A stretch of 64,000 nt of DNA, taken from assembly GCF_011927785.1 (NCBI RefSeq), contig NZ_JAATJK010000001.1, forward strand, positions 4,063,001 to 4,127,000, in the 5' to 3' direction. This document shows positions 24,794 through 31,812 of the stretch, piece by piece. This DNA is from Micromonospora profundi (GTDB lineage Bacteria; Actinomycetota; Actinomycetes; Mycobacteriales; Micromonosporaceae). A program made the position numbers and the translations under genes. Within the stretch, counting starts at the first letter, position 1. Every line of letters starts with the position of its first letter. Below the pieces are notes generated by a model, which saw only the letters and a program-made list of their open reading frames with translations, was not told the origin of the DNA and did not search any database.

Positions 24794-26240
24794 CGACGTT
24801 CTTCGGCAGCTTGTAGCGCGCGATCCTGCCGTCAAGGGCAGCCCGTACGGTGTCCGTGTCCAGAGACACCCCCTCCCGTACGGTGAGGATCGCCCACGGC
24901 ACCTCCCCCCAGCGGTCGTCGGGCACGCCGATGACCGCCGCCGAGGTGACCCCGTCGATCTCGCCGAGCAGGTGTTCGAGTTCGGCCGGGTAGATGTTCT
25001 CGCCCCCCGAAATGATCATGTCCTTGAGTCGGCCGGAGATGTAGAGGTAACCGTCGTCGTCCAGGTGACCCAGGTCGCCGGAGCGGAACCACCCGTCGGC
25101 GGTGAACGCCTCGGCGGTCGCCTCCGGAAGCCCGTGGTAGCCGGGGAAGACGTTGGGCCCGGCTATCTCGATCTCGCCGACGACGCCAGCGGGCACCACG
25201 GCACCGGTGCCGTCGGTGATCCGTACGTCGGTGAAGAAGTGCGGCAGGCCGACGCTGCCCTGCTTGGCGCGGGTCATCGCCGGTGGCAGCGCTGTCGCAC
25301 CCGGTGCGGCCTCGGTCATGCCGTACCCCTGCGAGAACGACAGGCCCCGCGCCTCGTACGCGTTGAGGATGCGGGCCGGCACCGCTGAACCTCCGCAGGT
25401 GAGCTTGGCGAGCGTCGACAGGTCGGTGCGGGCCCAGTCGGGATGGTCGGCGATCAGCTGGTAGGTGGTCGGCACGCCGCTGAGCATCGTGACGCCGTGA
25501 CGCTCGATCTGCGCGAGCGCGCGGCCCGGCTCGAAGGTCTTCTCCAGGACCATCGTGGCGCCCTTGAGGATGACGGGCAGGGCGCCCATGCCGAGCGAGG
25601 CGACATGGAACAGCGGCGAGATCATGAGCGCGACGTCGGTCGAGACGACGTCGTAGTCGACAACGCAGTTGAGCGCGACCCAGGTGAGGTTGCCATGGGT
25701 CAGCACTGCCCCCTTGGCCCTGCCGGTCGTGCCCGAGGTGTAGACGATTGCCGCCGGATCCCGGTGGGTGGTGACGGCGTGACCGGTGAACCCGTCAGCG
25801 GCCCGCGCCAGATCGGCGAGCCCGGGGCCGGTAGCGGTGCCCTCGCCGGTGACGACGACGTGCGGGGTCCCGGCGGCCGGTGCGGCGGAGGCCACCGGCG
25901 CCGTGAAGTCCGGGTCGTGGATCAGCACCCGCGCGCCGCAGTCGCCGAGGATGTAGGCGATCTCCGGTGGTGCCAGCCGGGTGTTGACGGGCACGAAGAC
26001 GGCCCCGATCTGTGCTGCCCCGAACATCGTCTGGAGAAGGTCCGGGCTGTTCCCGCCGAGGTACGCGACGGCGTCGCCCCTGCCGACGCCCCGCTGCCGC
26101 AGCACAGCCGAGATGCGGTCCACGCCGTCGGTGAACTGCCCGTACGTCATCGTCTCGCCCTCGCCGTGGATGAGGGCGACCTTGTCCGGGGACTTGAGGC
26201 GGCGCTTGGCCATCCACGCGCCGATTCCGTGCTTGTGCAT
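24717..26240 (-). CDS. Acyl/aryl-CoA ligase, probable hydroxycinnamoyl-CoA synthetase
   Basis: This 507-residue ANL-superfamily enzyme has the P-loop IVYTSGTTGRAKGAV, motif QGYGMTEAAPG, YISGRLKDMIISGGENIYP and the C-terminal catalytic lysine region RTASGKVRKADL. It probably activates p-coumarate or ferulate to the CoA ester. The substrate is inferred from neighbours: a MaoC hydratase, an SDR and an amidohydrolase match the CouL/M/N/O set described in Rhodococcus jostii RHA1. The ATG follows an AGGAGA site. A medium-chain acyl-CoA ligase is the main alternative. Confidence 0.75.
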   Translation of the reverse strand: MHKHGIGAWMAKRRLKSPDKVALIHGEGETMTYGQFTDGVDRISAVLRQRGVGRGDAVAYLGGNSPDLLQTMFGAAQIGAVFVPVNTRLAPPEIAYILGDCGARVLIHDPDFTAPVASAAPAAGTPHVVVTGEGTATGPGLADLARAADGFTGHAVTTHRDPAAIVYTSGTTGRAKGAVLTHGNLTWVALNCVVDYDVVSTDVALMISPLFHVASLGMGALPVILKGATMVLEKTFEPGRALAQIERHGVTMLSGVPTTYQLIADHPDWARTDLSTLAKLTCGGSAVPARILNAYEARGLSFSQGYGMTEAAPGATALPPAMTRAKQGSVGLPHFFTDVRITDGTGAVVPAGVVGEIEIAGPNVFPGYHGLPEATAEAFTADGWFRSGDLGHLDDDGYLYISGRLKDMIISGGENIYPAELEHLLGEIDGVTSAAVIGVPDDRWGEVPWAILTVREGVSLDTDTVRAALDGRIARYKLPKNVVIVDELPRTASGKVRKADLRARFRV

Positions 26241-26298
26241 CAGCAGTCTCCTGGTGGTGGAGGTGGTGTGCTCACGCAGCTCGGTGCACGCCCCGGGT

Positions 26299-26751
26299 TC
26301 AGGCGTAGAAGCGGTACAGCCCTCGCGCGACGACGGCGGGCTTGGTGCCGCCCTCGATCTCGATCGTCTGGTCGACGACAAGCTGGTACCCGCCGCGGAC
26401 CTCGACGACCTCGACGACCGTCGCCTGCATGCGCACCCGCGACCCGACCACTACCGGCGCGGGGAAGCGCACCTTGTCCAGGCCGTAGTTCACCTTCGTG
26501 GACACGCCCTTGACCTCGAGCAGCTCGGTCCAGAACGGCACTGCCAGCGAGAGGGTGAGGAAACCGTGGGCGATCGGCGCGCCGAACGGCCCGGACCTGG
26601 CCCGCTCGGGGTCGACGTGGATCCACTGGTGGTCGTCGGTGGCGTCGGCGAAGAGGTTCACCTGGTCCTGGGCGACAGTCCGGTACGCGCTGTGGCCGAG
26701 GTCGGTACCGCCGAGGTGGGCGAGCTGGTCGTAGGTGATTGTCGTCGTCAT
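26299..26751 (-). CDS. MaoC-family enoyl-CoA hydratase
   Basis: This 150-residue single hot-dog protein has the hydratase-2 motif (LFADATDDHQWIHVD, with catalytic Asp and His, then PIAHGFLTLSL). It would add water to hydroxycinnamoyl-CoA to give the 3-hydroxy-3-arylpropionyl-CoA, the CouM step. The ATG overlaps the amidohydrolase stop by four bases. The next gene, the CoA ligase, starts 58 bases further on. Confidence 0.8.
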   Translation of the reverse strand: MTTTITYDQLAHLGGTDLGHSAYRTVAQDQVNLFADATDDHQWIHVDPERARSGPFGAPIAHGFLTLSLAVPFWTELLEVKGVSTKVNYGLDKVRFPAPVVVGSRVRMQATVVEVVEVRGGYQLVVDQTIEIEGGTKPAVVARGLYRFYA

Positions 26752-27659
26752 GGCGCTTCCTCTCGTCGTTCCCGGGCAAGACCCAGCAGCCGCGCCGCGT
26801 TGTCCTTCAGGATGCCCGGGAGCACGTCCGGCTTGAGGTCGGTGGTTGCCACGTCGCGCAGCCACCGGTCCGGGGTGAGCAGTGGGTAGTCGGTGCCGAA
26901 GAGCACCCGTCGTTTCAGCACCGAGTTGGCGTAGCGCACCAGCTCGGCGGGGAAGTATTTGGGGCTCCAGCCGGACAGGTCGATCCACGTGTTGTGCTTG
27001 TGCGTGGCCACCGACAGGGCCTCGTCCTGCCAGGGCACCGACGGGTGGGCCATGATGATCTGCAGGTCGGGGAAGTCCGCCGCGATCGGGTCGAGCAGCA
27101 TCGGGTTCGACAGGCCGAGCCGCAGGCCGTAGCCGCCCGGTGTGCCGGCCCCGATGCCGGTCTGCCCGGTGTGGAAGAGCGCCGGAACGCCCGCCCGCTC
27201 AAGGAGGCCCCACAGCGGCGCGTACTCGTCGTGGCTGGGGTCGAAGCCCTGCACGGTGGGGTGGAACTTGAAGCCGCGTACGCCCTCCTCCTCGATCAGG
27301 CGGGTGGCGAGTTCGAGTGCCGCTTCGCCGGTGCGCGGGTCCACCGACCCGAAGGGGATGAGCACGTCGGCGTGCGCGGCCGCCGCGCGGGCGATGTCGG
27401 TGCTGGACAGCGGCTGGTGCCTCAGTTGCGTACGCGCGTCCACTGTGAAGACGACGGCGGCCATGCTGCGCTCGCGGTAGTACTTCGCCACAGCGTCGAC
27501 GGCAGGTCGTGGCCCGTCGGTCCGGAAGTATTTCGACACGGCCGCCACGAGCGGCTCGGGCAGTGAGCTGTGGCCGTGGTCGTCGACCTCGATGTGCACG
27601 TGCATGTCGATGGCAGTGATGGTGTCGAAGTCGATCGCGGGCTGGTACATGGGCGGCAA
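26748..27659 (-). CDS. Amidohydrolase-2 family metal hydrolase, probable beta-ketoacyl-CoA hydrolase
   Basis: This 303-residue TIM-barrel hydrolase begins IDMHVHIEVDDH, the HxH metal site of the family. Further ligands are likely in KFHPTVQGFD, MAHPSVPWQDEA and FGTDYPLLTP. Relatives include resorcylate-type decarboxylases and the CouO hydrolase, which cleaves 4-hydroxybenzoyl-acetyl-CoA to 4-hydroxybenzoate. With a CoA ligase, hydratase and dehydrogenase beside it, the CouO-like role is the best reading. That route avoids the retro-aldol aldehyde intermediate. Confidence 0.72.
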   Translation of the reverse strand: MPPMYQPAIDFDTITAIDMHVHIEVDDHGHSSLPEPLVAAVSKYFRTDGPRPAVDAVAKYYRERSMAAVVFTVDARTQLRHQPLSSTDIARAAAAHADVLIPFGSVDPRTGEAALELATRLIEEEGVRGFKFHPTVQGFDPSHDEYAPLWGLLERAGVPALFHTGQTGIGAGTPGGYGLRLGLSNPMLLDPIAADFPDLQIIMAHPSVPWQDEALSVATHKHNTWIDLSGWSPKYFPAELVRYANSVLKRRVLFGTDYPLLTPDRWLRDVATTDLKPDVLPGILKDNAARLLGLARERREEAP

Positions 27660-27701
27660 CCTTCGTCGGGCGGGCCTCGTCGCACGGCCTCGTCGGGCGG
27701 G

Positions 27702-28628
27702 TCAGTCGGTCGCGGGCTTGAACTCCTCGGGGAGTTCGGGGAAGTGCTCACCGACGCTCTGCGTGGCCCCGGCGAACGTCGTCGGCCAGGCCTCCTCCAG
27801 CGCCTCGTAGGTCCAGCCGCCCTCGCGGTGGGCGGAGAGCGCCGGCTCGGGGTGGGTCCAGATCTGGAGGCGGTCGCCTCCCACACCGATCACCTGCCCG
27901 GTCACCGACGCCGCCGCGTCGGAGCCGAGGAACGCGATGAGCCCGGCCACGTCGTCCGACGTGCCGAACCCGAGCTCCTGCCGGAAGAAGGCGGGCATGG
28001 GCTCGCCGTTGGCATCGGCCCGTACCGCAGCGGCGAAGTAGGGGACGGTGGCGGTCATCGCGGTCGCGGCGACCGGAACGACAGCGTTTGCGGTGATGCC
28101 CGCCCGCTTGAGTTCGAGCGCCCAGGTGCGGACCATGCCGACGATGCCCGCCTTGGCGGCGGCGTAGTTGGTCTGGCCGAAGGTGCCCCGCTGTCCCGTG
28201 GGTGACCCGATGCAGATGATCCGGCCGCCCGCGCCGGCCTGCCGCATGTGTTGCACCGCCTCGCGCACTGTCGTGAAGGTGCCGCGCAGGTGCACGTCGA
28301 CGACGGTGTCGAAGTCGTCGTCGCTCATCTTCCACAGCACTGTGTCGCGGAGGACGCCGGCGTTGGTGACGAGGATGTCCAGCCGCCCGAAGTGCTCGAC
28401 AGCAGTGCTGACGAGCACCTTCGCGGTTTCGGTCGGGCCGACGGGCGCGACCACTGCGACGGCTCGACCGCCGGACGCCTGGATCGCCTCCACCGCGTCG
28501 GTGGTGACCTCGGCGTCGACGTCGTTCACCACGACGGACGCGCCCCGCCGGGCCAGCTCCTGCGCGTAGGCGAGGCCGAGACCCCGCCCGGAACCAGTGA
28601 CGATCGCGACTTTGCCGGCAAGTGACAT
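27702..28628 (-). CDS. SDR dehydrogenase, probable 3-hydroxyacyl-CoA dehydrogenase of side-chain oxidation
   Basis: This 308-residue short-chain dehydrogenase has the nucleotide motif TGSGRGLG (residues 11-18), NAGV, catalytic Ser in CIGSPTGQ and the NYAAAK catalytic Tyr/Lys pair. A C-terminal extension of about 50 residues is shared with peroxisomal hydroxyacyl-CoA dehydrogenase-like SDRs. It should oxidise the 3-hydroxy-3-arylpropionyl-CoA to the beta-keto thioester (the CouN step). A promoter with its -10 box six bases before the ATG suggests a leaderless message for this and the three downstream genes. Confidence 0.8.
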   Translation of the reverse strand: MSLAGKVAIVTGSGRGLGLAYAQELARRGASVVVNDVDAEVTTDAVEAIQASGGRAVAVVAPVGPTETAKVLVSTAVEHFGRLDILVTNAGVLRDTVLWKMSDDDFDTVVDVHLRGTFTTVREAVQHMRQAGAGGRIICIGSPTGQRGTFGQTNYAAAKAGIVGMVRTWALELKRAGITANAVVPVAATAMTATVPYFAAAVRADANGEPMPAFFRQELGFGTSDDVAGLIAFLGSDAAASVTGQVIGVGGDRLQIWTHPEPALSAHREGGWTYEALEEAWPTTFAGATQSVGEHFPELPEEFKPATD

Positions 28629-28634
28629 GGGGCA

Positions 28635-28663
28635 ACGTTATGCAGAATCTGATCGGGCGTCAA
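28635..28663 (-). promoter_or_regulatory. Sigma70-type promoter of the side-chain operon (leaderless)
   Basis: On the minus strand TTGACG (28663-28658), 17 bases, and TAACGT (28640-28635) fit a vegetative promoter. The expected start point, seven bases after the -10 box, is the A of the dehydrogenase ATG. No ribosome-binding site is visible, consistent with a leaderless transcript. The flanking TTATGCAGAATC and GATTTGCAGTAT form an imperfect inverted repeat that could be an operator. Confidence 0.55.
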
Positions 28664-28678
28664 CGATTTGCAGTATGT

Positions 28679-29440
28679 CTACACCAGACCCGCGCCCGAG
28701 CTGCCCAGCGCCCGCGAGAGCACCCGGCCCGCGGCCTGGACCAGCGGGGCAAGGGCCACCGGGTCGGCCCGGTCCTGGGCTACCACCAGCGAGATCGCCG
28801 CCACCACACCCTCCGGCGCGCGGATCGGCGCGGCCACCGAGAGGGCGTCCATGGTGACCTGACGATCGCTCACCGCGTACCCGGCCCGCCGCACCTCGGC
28901 GAGGCAGCGACGCAGCCGCGCCGGGTCGGTGATTGTCAGGTCGGTGTACCGCTCCAGCGGCGCGGCCAGCACCTGCTCCTGCACGTCGACTGGCGCGTGC
29001 GCGAGCAGGACCAGCCCGACGCCTGTGGCGTGCAGCGCGAACCGGCCGCCGACCCGGGTGAGCACCGGCACCGCGTGCCGTCCGGCGATGCGTTCGATGA
29101 AGACGAGTTCGAGATCCTGCCGGACGGCGAGCTGGACGTTCTCGTGGGTCACCTCGTACAGGTCCTCCATGACCGGAAGGGCCAGCTCCCGCAGCGCCAG
29201 ACCACGCGGGGCGAGCGAGCCCACCTCCCACAACCGCAGGCCGATCCGGTAGCGTCCGTCGTCGCCGCGCTCCAACGCCCCCCACTCGACCAGTTCGGCG
29301 GCCCGGCGGTGCACAGTGGACAGCGGCAGTCCGGTGCGGCGGGCCAGCTCGCTCAGGGTCAGCGCCGCACTCGTGGGGCCGAACGCGCCGAGCAGCGCCA
29401 GCACCTTGCTTGTCACCGACCGCCCCGGCTGCGCCCGCAT
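28679..29440 (-). CDS. IclR-family regulator of the van/hydroxycinnamate genes
   Basis: This 253-residue IclR protein has its winged helix at residues 8-65 (SVTSKVLALLGAF, LTLSELARRTGLPLSTVHRRAAEL) and a GAF-like effector domain after it. It differs clearly from the pca regulator. It lies 30 bases after vanB and 50 bases before the dehydrogenase. Vanillate, or an intermediate of the side-chain route, is a reasonable effector. Candidate targets are the leaderless promoter downstream and the palindrome upstream of vanA. Confidence 0.82.
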   Translation of the reverse strand: MRAQPGRSVTSKVLALLGAFGPTSAALTLSELARRTGLPLSTVHRRAAELVEWGALERGDDGRYRIGLRLWEVGSLAPRGLALRELALPVMEDLYEVTHENVQLAVRQDLELVFIERIAGRHAVPVLTRVGGRFALHATGVGLVLLAHAPVDVQEQVLAAPLERYTDLTITDPARLRRCLAEVRRAGYAVSDRQVTMDALSVAAPIRAPEGVVAAISLVVAQDRADPVALAPLVQAAGRVLSRALGSSGAGLV

Positions 29441-29470
29441 CCCGTCATCATCCCCGCCCGCGCCGGCCGG

Positions 29471-30421
29471 TCACAGCTCCAGCACGAGCCGGGGCGTACG
29501 GGCCCGGGAAACGCAGATCATCATGGTGTCCCCGGCGGCACGCTCCTGCTCGGTGAGCAGACTGTCGCGATGCTCCGGCGTACCGGCGAGCACCGGAGTC
29601 TCGCAGGTGCCGCAGGTGCCCTCCCGGCAGGACGACAGGACCTGCACCCCGGCCTCCTCCACCGCCTGGAGGATCGGTGTGCCCGGCGGCACCGTCACCG
29701 TCCGCCCGGAGAGCGCGAGTTCGACCTCGATCGCCGTCTCCTCCCCGCCGGTGACACCCAGCGGGGTGAAGCGCTCGACGTGCAGGCAGCCGGGCGGCCA
29801 GCCACGGCAGTGTTCCTCCACCGCTCTGATCAGTGACTCCGGCCCGCAGCAGTAAACGAGGCCGGTGTCGGGCCGACCGAGCAATCCGGCCAGGTCGAGC
29901 AACCCGCACTCGTCCTGCGGGTGCAGGCTCACCCGATCGCCGTACCTCTCCCGCAGGGCTGCCGCGAAGGCCATCGTGGCGCGGCTGCGTCCCCCGTACA
30001 CAAGTTTCCAGTCGGCACCGGCGGCGTCGGCCGCGGCGACCATGGGTCTGATCGGCGTGATGCCGACGCCGCCGGCCACGAAGAGGTAGCGCCGCGCCGC
30101 GACGAGCGGGAAGTTGTTGCGAGGCCCGCGCACCCGGACGCGCGCGCCGACGGTGAGCCGCTCGTGCGCCAGCCGCGAGCCGCCGCGCCCGGTGGGCTCG
30201 CGCTGCACCGCGATCCGCAGGGCGGCCCGGTCGGCCGGATCGCCACAGAGGGAGTACTGGCGTACCAGTCCGATGTCCAGCTCCAGGTCGACGTGCGCGC
30301 CCGGCGTCCACTCGGGCAGGTCACCGCCGCCCGGGCGGCACAGGCCGATCTCGACAACCTCCGCCGCTGCCTGGTCCCGGCTGGCGACCACCAGTTCCGC
30401 CCCGGCGAGATCGTCGGTCAC
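29471..30421 (-). CDS. vanB: Vanillate O-demethylase reductase subunit
   Basis: This 316-residue reductase passes electrons from NAD(P)H to VanA. The order is an FAD domain (VRQYSLCGDP), an NAD domain (YLFVAGGVGITPIRPM) and a C-terminal plant-type 2Fe-2S domain with SSCREGTCGTCETP, giving the Cys cluster ligands. The length fits VanB. The GTG start overlaps the stop of the small upstream frame by four bases, so translation is coupled from vanA through the small gene into vanB. Confidence 0.88.
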   Translation of the reverse strand: MTDDLAGAELVVASRDQAAAEVVEIGLCRPGGGDLPEWTPGAHVDLELDIGLVRQYSLCGDPADRAALRIAVQREPTGRGGSRLAHERLTVGARVRVRGPRNNFPLVAARRYLFVAGGVGITPIRPMVAAADAAGADWKLVYGGRSRATMAFAAALRERYGDRVSLHPQDECGLLDLAGLLGRPDTGLVYCCGPESLIRAVEEHCRGWPPGCLHVERFTPLGVTGGEETAIEVELALSGRTVTVPPGTPILQAVEEAGVQVLSSCREGTCGTCETPVLAGTPEHRDSLLTEQERAAGDTMMICVSRARTPRLVLEL

Positions 30422-30633
30422 GCGCGCACCGCCAGCCTGCTCGGCGGGGCGGGCGCCGGTACGGCGGCGACGTGGCCCTGCGGATGGGCGAGCAGCCACT
30501 CCCACAACTCGACCGGCTCCTCGGCGACGCGCTCGGCGCCACAGTGGCAGATCCCCCGCAGGGTGTCGGTGCCCGGCACCCAGTGGATCCGGTAGACCCG
30601 TTCCCCGATGCGCGCGCCGGCTGGGAAGCTCAC
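30418..30633 (-). CDS. Small unknown protein (71 aa) between vanA and vanB
   Basis: The frame starts with GTG inside the vanA stop (GTGA) and ends with a TGA inside the vanB start (GTGA), so it is locked into the operon on both sides. The protein starts VSFPAGARIGERVYRIHW, has a CHC motif (RGICHCGAE) followed by a Trp-rich helix (EPVELWEWLLAHPQGH) and a Pro/Ala tail. Third codon positions are mostly G or C, as expected for a real gene. I do not recognise the family. A metal-binding or electron-transfer accessory role for the demethylase is a guess from position and the Cys-His-Cys motif. Confidence 0.7.
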   Translation of the reverse strand: MSFPAGARIGERVYRIHWVPGTDTLRGICHCGAERVAEEPVELWEWLLAHPQGHVAAVPAPAPPSRLAVRA

Positions 30634-31673
30634 CGCGCCGCTCCCACCGTCCCCGACCCGACCATCCGGGCCAGCAGCCGCCGCGCGGCCAGCCCACCGG
30701 TGTCGATGTTGATGCTCAACTCCTGGTACCGGTCCGGCTCGGTCGAGATCACCTTTTCCAAAATGTTGAGCGCCGCCACGTCCTGCATGACCACTGTGTG
30801 GTTGCTCTGGTGCAGGTACTCGCTCACCGACTCGTCGTCGATAGCGAAGTCGCGCGCCACCGCCCAGAAGTCGTACGTGGTGTTCTCGGTCGACGGCGTT
30901 ATCGCGTACACGATCTCGGCGTGGAACGCTTCGCTGTCCTCCCCCTCGGCGGGTGGGAGGACACCCTGCGGCGCGATCCGACTGTGCAGCAGATAGAGGC
31001 AGGGCGGGTGGTACTCGATGTCCTGCCACCGGGTTATCCGACCCTTGATGCCTGTCGAGCGCGCGTAGAACGGGGGGCACTCGGCGTCGTCCATGTGCCG
31101 GCTCACGTAGACGACGCCCCGGTCCTCGTCGACCTCTGTGGTGATCGGGGTGTTCGCCACCTCCGGCGTGCCGATGTAGCCGCCGTGCAGATAGGTCTCG
31201 TGGGACAGGTCCAGGAGGTTGTCCACGAGCAGGCCGTAGCGCGCGTTCAGCGGCGCCATTCCCCGCACCACCGCGTACCGGGAGTCGGCCAACCACGGGG
31301 CGCGGGGAATGGCCGCCGGTTCGGCCCGCTCCCGGTCACCGATCCAGACCCAGATCAGGGAATCCTGCTCCGTCACCGGGTACGAGGCGACCCGCGCGGT
31401 CCGTGGGATCCGCTGTTGACCGGGTACGAAGACACACGCTCCCGTCGGATCGTAGGTGAAGCCGTGGTAGCCGCAGACGATCGTGTCGCCGTCGAGGCGG
31501 CTCTCCGACAGCGGGAAGCGCCTGTGCACGCACCGGTCGGCGAGTGCCACCGCCTCGCCGGCACCGGTGCGATACAGCACCAGCGGCTCACCGAGCACCG
31601 TGCGGGCGAGCAGGGTCCGCCCGACCTCGCTGCCGTAGGCCGCCACGTACCACTGGTTGCGCGCGAACGTCAT
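30630..31673 (-). CDS. vanA: Vanillate O-demethylase oxygenase subunit (Rieske)
   Basis: This 347-residue Rieske oxygenase demethylates vanillate to protocatechuate and formaldehyde. The Rieske ligands are C48 and H50 (DRCVHRRF) and C67 and H70 (VCGYHGFTY). The mononuclear iron site lies in DNLLDLSHETYLH. AAGGAGGAGG stands 10 bases before the ATG, and an upstream in-frame extension rich in Arg is not part of the family. Its product feeds PcaGH. Other methoxybenzoates may also be substrates. Confidence 0.88.
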   Translation of the reverse strand: MTFARNQWYVAAYGSEVGRTLLARTVLGEPLVLYRTGAGEAVALADRCVHRRFPLSESRLDGDTIVCGYHGFTYDPTGACVFVPGQQRIPRTARVASYPVTEQDSLIWVWIGDRERAEPAAIPRAPWLADSRYAVVRGMAPLNARYGLLVDNLLDLSHETYLHGGYIGTPEVANTPITTEVDEDRGVVYVSRHMDDAECPPFYARSTGIKGRITRWQDIEYHPPCLYLLHSRIAPQGVLPPAEGEDSEAFHAEIVYAITPSTENTTYDFWAVARDFAIDDESVSEYLHQSNHTVVMQDVAALNILEKVISTEPDRYQELSINIDTGGLAARRLLARMVGSGTVGAAR

Positions 31674-31745
31674 GCGACCGGACCTCCTCCTTGACGGACG
31701 TCGATGAAGCCGCATCATCCCGCGCGCTACCCACCGCCGGGACTG

Positions 31746-31768
31746 GCTCTTTCACTGGGTGAAAGAGC
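31746..31768 (-). promoter_or_regulatory. Inverted repeat GCTCTTTCAC-TGG-GTGAAAGAGC before vanA
   Basis: Perfect ten-base arms with a three-base spacer lie 73 bases upstream of the vanA start and 45 bases downstream of the CBM2/Cip1-like gene stop, both on the minus strand. The TTTCAC/GTGAAA symmetry looks like an operator. The hairpin could also end the upstream transcript, and both roles are possible. Confidence 0.55.
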
Positions 31769-31812
31769 GCAGCCACCGGTACGCGGATCGGCGTCCGCGT
31801 CGCCTGAAACGG

